A DNA stretch of 64,000 bases from positions 15,248,601 through 15,312,600 of the forward strand of contig JBBMOA010000004.1 of NCBI GenBank assembly GCA_037954235.1, read 5' to 3'. The notes beneath the pieces were generated by a model. The model searched no databases. It saw only the letters and a list, made by a program, of their open reading frames with translations, and was not told where the DNA came from. Source of the stretch: Aulostomus chinensis. Its lineage: Eukaryota > Chordata > Actinopteri > Syngnathiformes > Aulostomidae. Both the position numbers and the translations under genes were made by a program. This document shows positions 38,301 through 51,169 of this stretch, one piece after another (position 1 is the first letter of the stretch; each line of letters opens with the position of its first letter).

Positions 38301-40920
38301 ATGTGACACTGGGAACACGTCCACGAAAAAAAAAGGGGGCTTATTTTATTTTTACTTTCTGCACAAACCTAGAAAGCATTTTCCATCTTCACACTATCGA
38401 TTTGTGGTCTCCTGTTAAATCACTGAGCCTTAATTATTTCGAACTGACTCGGGCTGCTGGAGAGCCTGGTTTCACTCTCCTTGTTACAGTGAAAAAGGAA
38501 CGAGTGCTGACATCATTCACTCCTTCTGATAAGATGGAAAAGCCAAATGACAAGGTCGCTGAGGTGGAGGAGGCAAAGGCTCGCGCTCTAGTCTGAAGAT
38601 AACACATTTCAGCTTCTTCATACTCCTGCCTGCAGAGATCAAACAGGCCGCTTTTTTCTTTTCTTTTTTTTTACAGCAGTCTACAATTGAATTTGTGTCT
38701 ATTCTGTGTTGGGTTGTTTTTCTCTCACTAATTGGAGAGAAGACGAATGCAGGAACCGAGTAAGGTCACTGATATGAAGTTCCTGTTTGCAGAAGCTTCA
38801 GAAGTGTCTTCTTTCTTTTTTTTTTTTTTTCCAAATTCCCATGAGACAACAAAGTATTACTGAAAGAAATTTGCCAGGTGACCAACAACAAAAACAACTT
38901 GGCAAAAAAAAAAAAAAAAAAAAAGATGCTTTCTAAATACAGTGCAGTTATTTCTGTATGTGAACTACGACACAGGAAGAGTAATTATGCTGGGACTAAT
39001 TACATGTTATGCAATCAATCTTCAGCAATTCAAAGCAAACTTGCTTTAAAATTCTAACTATTCAAAGCTTCTACCTTCATTAATTTATGTGAGGATCCCA
39101 CACATGGAACATGCATCAGAGATAATCCACAACATATGGATGAGTCCTTTCAAGAAATCTCATTAAAGCACGGCAACAACTTCCAGTTGCTCTTAACCTG
39201 AGAGCTGCACCAACAAAATCTAAAAAAATATTTCTGAGTGAAGCAAACTATAACGTCTCCACATCGTAGAAGAAACATTAGGTGACTTGGTGACAGAAGT
39301 AGTGAGTGCAGAGTGTCAGAGATGTTTGAGTGTGTCCTTTCGACCCCGGTCGTCGTAACTGCCAGGGAGGGCGAGGTTGTCTGGAAATAGCACTTCCAAA
39401 CACGCCTTTGGTGTCTCCTCGTTTTACACTTATATGACCGACGGTTCCACCTGACCTCGCAAGAGTGTTTATATACACTCAAATGAAATCAAATAAAAGT
39501 TCAATGAGATATTGAGTGGGTCATAGCGGAGGTTTGTGGTCCCCCCCCCCCCCCCCCCCGCCTCCGTGAAGTGCCACATTCAAGCAGATTCCATTGTTGT
39601 GGTTCGTCAAGTAGCAAAAGCAGCTGGTGCTTCAATCACCATCCCTCCACAACGGACATCCGCTGTCATGCATCTGTCTCCCACCGTGCAAAATCTCGTC
39701 AGTAATGATTGCATGTCACATCTGCACCCTTACATTTGTTTGAAGATCAGATTGAAACACATGTGTATCATTAAACCCTTGAGCGAGGCAGATTTAAGCA
39801 ACTGCTGATGGAGCGTTGCAAATTAAAATGCTGCATAAATGAAAAATGCCACTCCATGCCAACGTAAAATCTATCCCCAAAAGAAGTGGTCAGTGATACT
39901 AAACTTAGAATTACAAGTCTGGAAGGGTGGGTTCAGGGTTCAAAAGGTCAAAGGGCTACTGTCAATCGACCCATCGGTCAAGAAATATTTTCCAGCCTTA
40001 CGTCTTCATCTGTTTTTGAGTTATGTTTCTGGTGCAGTGGAAGTATAAACACGGCTCACATGCAACTAAATGGAATCCAAACAAATATGTACCGGGTCAA
40101 CACACCATCAAAGAGCCTCTCAATCACCCCACCATGTTAAAAAAAAAAAAAAAAGGGAGCGCAAACACGCTTGCAAATGTGCAACCTTTTCGATTGCTGG
40201 CCAAATTGAGCCGAAATCTTGGGTCCATTTGAAGTGAATTCAGACCCTCCAGTCAGCTGAATCAACTGTCTTATGAATGGTAAACCATTGCTTTTGGTCT
40301 AAATATGAGCGACATGGCTTGGAACATGTGTATTAATTTAAGTCTGGTTAGGATTTTAGGGATTATGGTCTGTGGCTGGTGGGAAACTTCTCACCCGCAC
40401 TATTTTTGGATTGGTCTGAGACACTGTGCAGACAGAGTCATCTTTCCAGTTGTGGGAATTTCAGGCAGCCTGGGCAAATTCCTTTTGCCTTGTTTGGGGA
40501 TTGACACCATGGCCTTTAGCCCACACGTATTCAGGTCCACAGGTCATTTACAGTTAGTGGCTTGTCCACGGGCCACTGGGCGGTCACGGCACATTGGAAG
40601 AAACCAAAAGAAGGTCATATGTGAGTATTTACACAGGACCTGCTATTCTCTCTTGGGATATATGTTGTGAAATTCCAATGAAATGCATGCCCAGAGCAAA
40701 ATGTCACAAAAAGGGCAATATTCAATAGATTTGTAAAATAATGACCGTCATCTCTTGACTTCAAAGCAAAAAAATTGTTTGTTGTATGGATGGAGAACAA
40801 GAAATAACGACTTGCGGTTGTATGCCATGTGCTCCTCACTGTAATGACTGGAATTACGTTTGAGTGTAATTTGCTTAAATAAGCAATATTGTTTCCCATA
40901 TTAGTGTATGAATTGGTCTC
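35372..40920. other. Non-coding stretch
   Basis: No exon supported. 37680-38100 is purine-rich on the plus strand. T-rich and A-rich runs lie at 38661-38672, 38817-38831 and 38905-38924. 19 C are at 39541-39559 and an A15 run at 40138-40154. About 39890-40100 has the feel of decayed mobile-element sequence but no boundaries could be set. Confidence 0.55.
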
Positions 40921-40924
40921 TTCC

Positions 40925-41520
40925 ACAGATGATTTTTCTCAAACCCAACTAGTCCTTTACGATACAATCGGCACCTGCCGTAAAACAAAACTGGGCCAGA
41001 TGTAATGAAAAACCCTTCCAAGTGTTCCTGAGATATCATGTTCCCGATGTTGAGATTTAACAACCAGATTATTTACGGTTTATCCATGCGATCAAGTGGA
41101 CATTTGTGCCAAATTTATTTAAAAAAAAAAAAAAAACGAACAAGACGTTCCTGAGCTATTGCATACATGTCGTTTGACCGGCACAATCTTTACTGTTCAT
41201 CCTTGGGTCCAAGTAGGTGTTTATGGCAAATGTGGAGAAATAACCTCCACCCGTTCTTGAGATATCCGGTTCTGGATAGTGACATTTGATGACCAAAATG
41301 GTTTTCCAGTTCACTCTCAGGTTCCACTGGACATTTGTGCCAAATTTGGAGAAAAAAAAGAAATTCTAAACGTTCCTGTCTGTACCACCTGTATCTACAA
41401 ATCATCCATGAATCCAGGTGGATGTCTGTGCCACGTTTGATGAAAAAAGATGTTGCGTTGATGAGATTGAACATACAGCCTGATGAACAGACAAGAAAAC
41501 ATAATGTGTCAAATGGGGCT
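40925..41520 (+). repeat. Teleost interspersed repeat with four internal ~105-123-bp tandem units
   Basis: The landmark GTTC(C/T)TGA(G) recurs at 41024, 41147, 41253 and (as GTTCCTGTC) 41372, giving spacings of 123, 106 and 119. Each unit includes versions of CCAAGTGGACATTTGTGCC, AAATTTGGAGAAA and GAGATATC. The right end (GAACAGACAAGAAAACATAATG) also matches the known end of this common fish repeat. A 138-codon minus-strand frame over it is an artefact of the repeat. Confidence 0.8.
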
Positions 41521-41524
41521 TCAG

Positions 41525-44500
41525 CGCTGCTTCCTCTGCCTTTCAGGTGAAAGAGACAGTCGCTTCTTAGTCTCGACGGAAGCCTACGTTCGAACCTAGC
41601 CAACAAATTTTCTCAACTCCTGTAGCTGATGTGTCTCATTCAGAGTTGATGAGAAAATGAGCTCCTGCCTCTGATTAGTGGCGCTTCTGTCCGTCACCAG
41701 CTTCTGCAGTCAAGAGAAGAAAATCACTCCATCAGTGAGTGGCGCCTGCACTGTCACTAGCATCAGACAGCTCCAGAGAAGGTCGTAATTAAACAACTCA
41801 GGCTCTGGTAATTACCCTACAGTGACCCTAATTACCCCATTCTCAGGGTGATTACAGCCTACAGGGGGAGGGGACCAACTTCAAAAAAGCCCTCCCAATT
41901 TGAGAGAAGGGGGAGTCAGAATAATGGCAGCATGGAAATTATTGGGCATTAACCTAGCGGTGTCACTGTGGAAATGGAGGAAATGAGCAGGTACATAGAG
42001 ACAAGAGGACTAGTTCTTTCTCAGCAGTTGAGGGGACAGTGACAGGAAAGAAACTGGAAAGTGTTAAGGTAGACCTAATAATACACATATCCTTTGGTGA
42101 GAGAAAAAGGGAAGCAGGATGCAGCTGTTTTGACTGTCAGAATAAAGGCCATTGTGCCTTCTATACAAAGATAACAACTGCTACAATATGACCGAAAGCT
42201 GTTCACACACCTTGAAACTTTGCCAAACGGCCTATCGCGTCCATCATGCGGTGTTCAGGGGTGTATCTTACACAGATCAGCGCATCTCCTCTCTGTCTCA
42301 GCATTTCTGATACAACAGGGGTTATGCTGCTCTAAGCATATCGCTCTATTCTCGTTCCTCTACTTCCCCCTGAGGACGAGCTGATTGGGCGAGAGATCGA
42401 TGCTCCGCTCCAACACACACCGATGTGTCGACTCAGCACCTGGCCGCAGGGACAAGGTAAAAGATAAAGAATAAAGTGACATCTCGACTAACTCTGAAGA
42501 ACTTGTGGGGATCCTTTGTGAAGGTTATTGCTCAGAGGGAACCCTTGAGACCACTGCAGAATGGTCCGGTCCTTTGGTGGAACAATGCAGGAAGGTGAGC
42601 CATGGCCGGATATGTGCAGCACCGCATTCCCCAATCACCATTTCAGATTGTTTTCTTTACTGGAAGCTATTTTTGAAAATAACCCATTTCCAACTGGCAA
42701 AAATCTGCAAAAAATCTGTTTTTTGTCAGCCATAAAGTAACATAGGAATGATGTCAAATCCCTCTGAGTACATTCGTGTTGCTGAACACCCTAATCTCAA
42801 AATCAGTGGCATTTCTGAATGGGCCCTTGGGATATTTTAACGTGTTGTTCTGCAGCATAAAACGTGTTCATATTTGTCACATTAGCTAATTTTGAAGCAG
42901 TTAAGTGTCTTCAAAACATTATCAGTTGCTAATGAGTGGCTAAAAGAGACATTCAATTGAACATTATATTAAACGTGACCATGCCAACAACAGTAGAAGC
43001 AGGAAGTTAGCTGTGGCGCTGCTGAAATCATGCCTCCGCTTTGTAGTTCGTCCATGCATAATATTAGCTTTGTGACTCCTAATGATTGCATTTATCCTCC
43101 AAAACTCATAATTTTCAATAATCTGTGAAAATTATCTCGCCGATAAATGTGTGAGTCTCGAACATTTGTTTGCCACAACATACTCTCTGTAATAAAACCA
43201 AGAATCCCAGTAGCTTTTGGTCGAGGGAACCCACAGCGACGCAAACGTTGGGGTCCGTCTACATAAACACATTGTCCCTGCAGCACCCTTTGAGTGATCA
43301 CATGAAGTAACAGCTGGTAGTCTGTGCCTGTACTACAGGTTTTGCTGACAGAACTTTTCATTTCAACATGTCAAAAACAGTAAAAGAAGCCCTGCTCGGA
43401 GCAGCACTGGACGGGATGCAAGAGCACGCCCAACACCTTGCAGCCATTTACACCCATAATGGGGATTTGTTTTGCCAAACCAACAGAACAACATCATTAG
43501 CATGCATTTGGCATTATTTATATGTGTGCTGGAGGATCAGGGTGGGACATCTGCTTTGTGTTGAGTGACTAAAGAGGGCCATTTGAGTGAGGTGCTGAGG
43601 GCTCTGATTGATGTCGCGCGCAGCAGAAAGTCCCGGCGGTCCCATTAGCAGCTACAGTCTGCATTACTGTCACACCTGTCTTCCATGATAGAGGACTGCT
43701 TTGCCGCGACAACCATCAGTAACGTGGCCTGTGAGGGGGTGGGGGTGGGGTGAACACCGGTGGAAACTGGAGCTTAACGTAGCCCTCAGCCCTTGTGAAA
43801 CTGTTCTCATTCCCAAAGGCTCGCATTTGGCATTCATCAAAAATCGATATCAACTTTCAGGGTTCATTGTTGCCTCTGTGGCCTGCTCTCAGTCATAATG
43901 ATCCCCCCGGGATTAATAACGGAGAGATACTGCTGGATGAGTTGAAAATATTTACATGACAACACAATATGGTATTATATAGTGTAGCATGCAGCTTTGT
44001 TTTGTCAGAATGGTCCAGATACAAGATTTCATTACATCCCCCTTTTCTCATGGGTGAGTAATGATATTGGCTTTTGTCACGGTTGCAACAGAGATCGCCA
44101 CACAAGTTGTGCTTCTAAGATCACACCAATATATTTATAATATGTCCTCTGCAAAAGCAAGAAAAGATACATCACTGTTGAATCATTCCCATTTGGAAAT
44201 TCTTACAGCCTCTAGCATGACGTCTGAATTACCAACAAAGCTCGAAGGACTCTGCCATATGTCAAACTAGCGCTCTTAAACTCACGTCTGGATTTTTAAA
44301 ACAGTTCCGCATTTGACTTCACAAGACAACAGAGCAAAGGCTTCTTGTATCCGCCCCCCCCCCCCCCCCCCCACCAAGTCTCTTCGCCCCAAAACAATTA
44401 ACTTCATACATGACAACAACGCTCTAATGTGTTTGGAGAAAAAGATAATTTGCCCTGTCAATTGAATTAGCCTTATCCTTCCTGCTACCCCCCAAAAGGC

Positions 44501-45175
44501 CTCCAACTCACAATGGAGACATTTGTAGAAAGCTGAGTTAATTGTGATGAATATGTGACTCAACCAGGCTAAACAAGCTGTTTAGAATGTGAACACAATT
44601 GAATTAAGACATGAGTAGACTCCTCTCGTGTTCTGGCATGTTCTTTGTACAGACGCGCCAGTTATTGATATTTCAGCAGATGAAATGAGCGCAACCCCTT
44701 TTTTTCGTCTTACACATTTTCATATCGCACCCCTGCACAAAGCGAGTGTATGCAACGTGCGGTTGATGGCACGTCTGTGAGAGTTAGCATGCATGTATGA
44801 CTACATCGTGAGCAATTACAAACTATGTGACTCAAGATGGTTTCATGACATCTGTAGGAGCGGAGTCAGCGGGACTCTTGCTTACCTAAGACGAGTTCAA
44901 AGACCAAGAAGATGGAATGTTTGTTAAAGAGGGAATGATGATAATCTGAACTCTGCAGGTTTTCACGAAGGAAGAACAAAGGACCGCTGAAGTACTTCCA
45001 GTCAGCGTCCTTGCATGTTGTAGATTACACTGCGTGCCTCAGCCTTCATGCTCACTCTGGTGGTGTGTGTTATAGATTTTGGAATAGAAGAGACTAAATA
45101 AAGCTATCGTGCATCATATTTGCTCATGAAGCTCATGGCTTCAAGCCAAACTTTTCTGCACATCACACTGGACTG
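41525..45175. other. Non-coding stretch
   Basis: No exon or repeat family recognised. 44354-44372 is a run of 19 C. Two GTGAGC/GTGAGT donor-like sites (near 42595 and 44053) lack convincing acceptors. Confidence 0.55.
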
Positions 45176-45179
45176 GTTA

Positions 45180-45575
45180 GCCTTCTGCTATCTTGGACGT
45201 GGATAAATAATCTAATCATGTGCCTATTACGGACTTCCCAAATGTTATCAGAGCAGATGGATCAAATTTGATGGTGAAACAAGTCATTTTTCAAGGGTTA
45301 TGCAACGCTAAACTCAATTTTTCAACCATTTCACAGCTGAGACTGTAAGGCCACAGCCAGGACAATTACCTTTGGTCAAACCTCTGCTAACTTGTGGGTG
45401 GATAAACAACTTAGTTGAACAGTTCCTACAACTTTCCAAATGTTATCTGACCAAATGGATGAAATTCCGGCAGTGAAAAAAATTCATCCTGCAAGGGTTG
45501 TGCAATGTTCAATTCAAATCACCCTCCGTTTTACAGCTGCAACATGCCGACATGGCCGGGATGACTAGTTATCGT
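45180..45575 (+). repeat. 198-bp tandem duplication, two diverged units
   Basis: The two units share CCTCTGCTA(T/A)CTTG, GTGGATAAA, CCAAATGTTATC, CAAGGGTT(A/G)TGCAA and TTTCACAGCTG/TTTACAGCTGC in order. CCAAATGTTATC starts at 45238 and 45436, a period of 198. It lies directly before copy 2 of the unnamed dispersed repeat. Confidence 0.8.
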
Positions 45576-45609
45576 ACATCCACCCCATCCTAACCTCTCT
45601 AAACGGATT

Positions 45610-45990
45610 CTGCATTTAAACAAAGAATCTGTAGGCAAGGAGAAAATGTTGGGACAGGGAAGCTTCTGGTTTCTGACCAATCACGTTTGAGCAGGAAGAA
45701 GTTGCATTCATGAAAACAGTCCGTCTGGAACGCAAAAGAGACGGAGCGCATCGGTCAGATAAATGGCTGTAGTCTGACGATTTATCAAAGCTGTTGTTGC
45801 GGTTTTAAACTGTTAACTGAGTAAACTGCCACTTATTAGTCGTCTTTCAACTCCATGTACGACTCAAGTTGCTTTACAGACTGTAAACAATGAGCGACAG
45901 CTAGAACAACGAAGCCTTAGACGGATATCCACCGACTATGCTGGAACCCTGAAATACTGACCCTTGCTCCCAGAACCGAACACAACAGAA
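45610..45990 (+). repeat. Unnamed dispersed repeat, copy 2
   Basis: The best-preserved of the three copies, and the bridge between copy 1 and copy 3. It shares its left part with copy 1 and its central GACTGTAAACAATGAGCG block with copy 3. No coding capacity seen. Confidence 0.85.
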
Positions 45991-45999
45991 GCAAACTTT

Positions 46000-48900
46000 T
46001 AAACCAACGGTAACGCTCCTGCAAATGCATCACCGCAGGTTCAGCATCCCTCGCCGCCGTAAGTTCATCCAAAGGCTGCACAATCCAAACACAGCAAGGA
46101 GCATGGCAACTTAATACCTGCTTTCAACACTGTTACAAATCCACTCTGACAACTCCTCCAATCGTTGTCTGACATGGTCTCTCATCCTCAGCCAGAGAGA
46201 GAGAGAGAAAGCAGCACTGGGCAGCTCTGTTAGTAACAAGGATATATAGCAGTTTGGCTACACCACCTCAGCTAACAATTGATCACAGGGCTTGTGAAGA
46301 ACGATGCGCCTTGCCTCAGCCAGAGAGCAGTGTAATTTGGCTCTGTTATTGATAACCCCCCCCCCCCCACGTCCCCTCCTCCTCCTCGAAACCCACCAGT
46401 GTTGTGCATGTCAGGCTACAGAAAAGCAAGCAAACCTTTTACAGCCGCTGAGCAATATTTAATCACTCTTCTTCAAGCGGATATAATTGGAGACATTGAT
46501 TCATCGTGGGTTTTAAGGCTACGTCGATACATGTACGATTGTTAGAGCGAATAGCTGAGAGACATATTATTTCATTAAGTTACTTTAACACTCGGCTGGC
46601 TCGGAGTTTTTTCTCCATCAATCAGCGCTGGCGTGTCACTGACTGATGCTGAGGCTGTGAATGCAGAGCTGGCTGACTTCATTGAGGGTGAAGACTTCAT
46701 TTTATACGTATGTGTTTGCTTTTTCTTTTTTGTTTAATCTCAGCTGCACAAACAATTTGTTCCCCTCATTCTGTCACGGCACAGATACATTCGATCCAAC
46801 ACCCAAAACCCAGTAAAATGTCCCCTTCTTCCATCTTTTTACTACAATCCACGCCTCATAAATGTCATCCCAGTCTGTCCAAGCATTAATCTCTATAAAA
46901 CCGGGGCCCAGAGACTCTCCAAAACAAACCAGTCTTGTTGAACTGCTCCCCCGCTGAACAGTAGAAGCTTGGCAGAACTGGAGGAAACACAACTATGGAT
47001 TGGAAAAGGAGGAAGGGTATGTCCTTTTTTTTCCCCCCTTTTTTCTTCTCGAATGCAGGGCAGTGCAGCAACAGTGGGGTCTCCAGTGGGAAAAATATCA
47101 ACAGTATTATGGAGTAGGGCAGAGCTTGCCATCGCTATCAATGAGAGGAAGAGGCCTGTCAGTGTAGACAAAGAATAACAGGAGGGAAGACGAGGGGAAA
47201 AGAGACGGGGGTTAAAACGCATACCAATTAGAAATGGAGGTGACAGTGTAGAAATGAAAATGAGAGATAAACTACCAACATCGACACTGGGAAAGTGAAA
47301 TTGATAACGAGGAATCATGGGCCGAAAAGAAATCAATTAATGACCTGAAGAAGAATGGGGAAAAAAAGACAATGGGAGACAAAATTAGAGATGAGAGAGG
47401 GAGAGAAAAACATCCTGTCACTATGGCGTAGCAGAGCCTGCATGTGGCGCCGCTTGATAAGATGCGTATTTGCCACCTTCCATGCTGGTACCAGAGTCCT
47501 CCTCCTCCCTCTTCCCCAACCATCTGTGCCATGCAAACACACCAAGCTGTCCATCAGGGCCTCTAGTCTGACATCAGACTGGAGTCCGGCTCTTGATGAC
47601 AACGAGGGGGCCCCCCCTCCCCGAACTCGGTGACATCATCAACCCACATGCATTGAAGGGTGCCAAACAGTTAGCAACCACAGAGGAAGATTTGAGTCAT
47701 GCGAACTGAGTCCCCAACCACAAATGGTTACTCTGTGGAGCACGTACGCACAAAAAAAGAGCCAAATGGGATTTTTTCTTTTTGAGATGCTGATCAACTT
47801 CCTGACACTGAAAGACTCCTCCCACTTCCACTCCATCTAAAATGGCTGTGAACAGCTGTGGGTTTTTGAGTTCAGCTTACGCCGCCGCCCAGCAGGGTGG
47901 CACCCGCTGGCCGGGATTGACTGACATCTGACAAAGAGGGGATAGGCGTGGAAAAGTTGGACACAAAGATGAATGACAAGTAGAAATCCGTCGGCCCAGA
48001 ATAGAAGCTTGCGTCCACAATGTTGCACGTTGACGCCTTGGAGGAAATGTCCTAAGTTATGTCAAAGATGTGGATTGTGTTTCAGACATTCTGCCCGATA
48101 AAGTCAACACGGCGTCACGTGGCGACTATTTTTTGATGAACCTCTGAATCGTTGCTTTATAAAATGTATGTACGGACCACATGTTATCATCGTACTGAAG
48201 AAAATTAAGGGACTATTTGTTTTAACTTGTAAAAAAGTGTCCTGATTGCCTACAAATTATAAGTTGAGGGAATATGAGAAGATAAGTTGAGGTTATTTTC
48301 CAAGAAAATTTGTTCGTTTTGAGTGAGTTCCGTCACCTTTAATGGGGACACTAAATTTTTTAAGTTTTAATATGTAATTTTTTGTAATTTTTTTCAGCGT
48401 GATGTCATCAAATTATATATAATTGTTTGTTTGTTTTTTTTAAACCAGACATCCTATAATCAAATACATTTGAATCAAAATGTTGTCATTCGTAATTTAT
48501 AAATTAAAGGAACATTTTTAAAGTTTACATAATCAACAGTGATAAGAAAAATGGCTTGATGGAAGGTAAAGATACATTTCAGGCAATGAATAATAATACA
48601 AAAATTCAGTTAATGTTATCTTATTCAAACCCCTTATATTTTCCTTGACTTTCTCAAAACTTTTCTTCATTTTTCAATTTTTATTCCCCCCCCCCCCCCA
48701 GGACTGGAAATCAATGTCTTCAAATTCCGCGGCATTACCAGGCTTTTCGTGACGGCACGGATTCGGAGTTTCCAATCTTTCAAGGCTATTTGACGTTTGC
48801 TTCGCTAGAAAAATGACAACTGCTAATGTTTCAACGCTCACGCCATCAATTTAATCACGTCCAGTTTAAAATAATTCATTTCAGTTCAAGTATCCTCGAC

Positions 48901-50165
48901 TGATCTTTTAGGAAACTACAACCACGGAAACAAGCAAGTCGTGAAACAAGCTTTCCCCCCCTCGGCGTTACAAGCTCATGTTTCACAGATTCAACCCTAA
49001 ACGTGTAGACGTGTCTTCATCTGTGTTGTACGCATGGCTGAGGGAGCTTTTTGACCAAAACATGGAAAAGTTTTTAAATAAAAAGGCATAAAAAGTCATG
49101 TATCCCTGGTAACAAATCAATTATTACAGACTAAAAGCTTAAAAAAAAAAAAGGAAGGTGAAGAGCGGTAATGGAAAAATATTAAAATGTCAACAAAGAC
49201 ATCCTCAATTCCTTCGAGAGAAAAAGAAGAACTGCACTTTCCATCTCTCCCTCTCTCTCCCTCTCTCACACACTTTCTACATGACCTATTGCGATCTCGC
49301 TATCCGGTGACCTAGAGAGTTCCTGCCCTGCCTGGAAGTATTAAAGGAGCAGCTATAACAGTTCTCCTCTGGCTCCGGCAGGTATCCAAACAGCCTCTGC
49401 AGTATTTGATGAAGTGTCCTGTCATGATGTCAGCCTCCATTGGTCTCCTGCTCACCTGGGACCTCCCTCGCTCTTAACAACTTGCTGGCTTAGAGAACGA
49501 CCATAAACAACAACAAAAAAAAAAGTTTAAAGTAAAAAAAAACAACAAAAAAAACAAAAAAACAAAACTATGGGCTACAACAACCATCATCCTGGAATTA
49601 TCTACTCCCACTCCTCCGTAGATAATTAATAATAAAAACTCACAGATGGACTAATTCCTCTCTCATGCTCTCTCTCTCCTCCTTCCTGCTCCTTGCTTAC
49701 TGGCTGTCAGCAGGTTAAAAAATGGCTCACCACAAGCGAGGGAGAAACAATTACTCATGACGCAGGCTTTACAGACATTAGAAGCTCCTTCGCGATCGTG
49801 TGTGTATGTGTGTGTGTGTGTGGGGGGGGCATGTGTTTCTAATTAAACGGTGCACTGGAGGAATTATCAAAGCTTAGGATTGCATAATGAGCACTGGCAG
49901 AAATCTGCAGCAGCCGTGACGCTCTTTGTCTCATGAGGCGCGGACACACAGGATATTGAATTAATAGGAATCAATAAATGTCTGCCGTTTAAAGGAAGAT
50001 GCTGCGACTGTGTCTGTTTGAGGCGTCGTCGATCGTAGTGAGGCAAAAAATAAATGAAAAATAATACGGGAGCCACTTCTGGAAATTCTGCCTTCAGATT
50101 TCCACGCTGGTGTGATGCGATCACACTCCTCACCAGTGTGTCCCTCCATCATCACACAACACCAG
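46000..50165. other. Non-coding stretch with a purine-rich strand
   Basis: No exon supported. 13 C are at 46356-46368 and 14 C at 48686-48699. About 46980-47410 is strongly purine-biased on the plus strand, which creates long open frames on the minus strand (147 codons at 46893-47336) without domains. A-rich sequence is at 49510-49567. 49840-50050 is TAAT-rich. Confidence 0.55.
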
Positions 50166-50169
50166 TTGG

Positions 50170-50171
<2 letters not shown>

Positions 50172-50218
<47 letters not shown>
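50172..50218. repeat. (GA)n microsatellite, about 23 units
   Basis: Pure GA run. A second, interrupted GA stretch follows at about 50279-50310. Confidence 0.95.
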
Positions 50219-50222
<4 letters not shown>

Positions 50223-50910
50223 CTCGGCCGATTCAGCTCGCCAAATGGGAGGCATGTTCATCTTTACAGACAGAAACACAGAGAGAGAGAGAGGGAGAGA
50301 GAGAAAGAGACACTTCTGTAATAGGCCAGCTTTTGTGAAACATCACACGTGATCCTGTGCGCACACACACACAAAAAAGCAACAAACACACTTACATCCT
50401 TGTCTCCATGGTGATTGTTTTAGTGCCCAAGTGAACTTGCCCCCCTGCATCTGTTTCTGTGTTTCTTCCTCGTGTAATTACTTATTCATAACCACATGAC
50501 TACATTCATTTTTCCACATTTGCACTCTCCCAGCGGCAGAAGAAAAAAAAACCAAGAACATTAAATACCCGCACGCGCGAATGAAGGGGATCTTCACGGA
50601 GGCGAAGATCATTTATTTGACACAGGAATTTGAAATGTTCATCGCTGACGCGCACAAGCACGGCAGCTAACAGCAGACAGTCCAAGTTGAAGGTTTACAG
50701 TTCTGACAAAGAAGGAGAGGAGAGGAGCCGGTCTTAAAATGTTCATTAAGACCACCGAGGCCATCTGGTGGAAACAAGAGGAACGGCAGGTTAAATGTCT
50801 GCAGAGTGCCAATTTACCTCATCCTGATCTTGTTTTAGAAGTACAACTGAGTATAAATATTAGTTGCTGTGACTGCTGAAGAAAATTCAATATAAACACG
50901 TGTGTAAATA

Positions 50911-50914
<4 letters not shown>

Positions 50915-50952
<38 letters not shown>
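50915..50952. repeat. (CA)n microsatellite, about 19 units
   Basis: Pure CA run. It is the first of three CA/TG tracts within 250 bases. Confidence 0.95.
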
Positions 50953-50954
<2 letters not shown>

Positions 50955-51066
50955 CAGCACATTATGAGAAGCTTGGAGGACGCCAGCAGTAATACGAGGC
51001 ATGTGTGTTGGGATCCATCTTAACTTCATGATATGTGTAGATCCTATTACAGCAGAGGAAAAGAAA

Positions 51067-51120
51067 TGTGTGTGTGTGTGTGTGTGTTCCGAGTGTCTTG
51101 GCACTTTTCAGTCACCAAAA

Positions 51121-51161
<41 letters not shown>
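51067..51161. repeat. Facing (TG)10 and (CA)20 tracts forming an inverted repeat
   Basis: TG run at 51067-51086 and CA run at 51123-51161. The spacer itself contributes pairing (GTGTCTTGG against CCAAAAGACAC). A single transcript could fold into a long CA/TG hairpin. Confidence 0.85.
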
Positions 51162-51164
<3 letters not shown>

Positions 51165-51169
51165 TGGTT

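Noticed and set aside
40305..40670. 121-codon plus-strand open frame
   Set aside because: No domain recognised and no splice or start context. Neighbouring sequence is decayed repeat-like DNA.
41190..41606. 138-codon minus-strand open frame
   Set aside because: It falls on the internal tandem units of an interspersed repeat; the recurring peptide phrases are the repeat.
46893..47336. 147-codon minus-strand open frame, the longest in the window
   Set aside because: It lies opposite a purine-rich tract, which depletes stop codons. Composition is Ser/Pro/Leu/Phe-rich with no domain, and other frames are open too.
50054..50338. Arg-Glu repeat open frames
   Set aside because: Direct translations of GA microsatellites.
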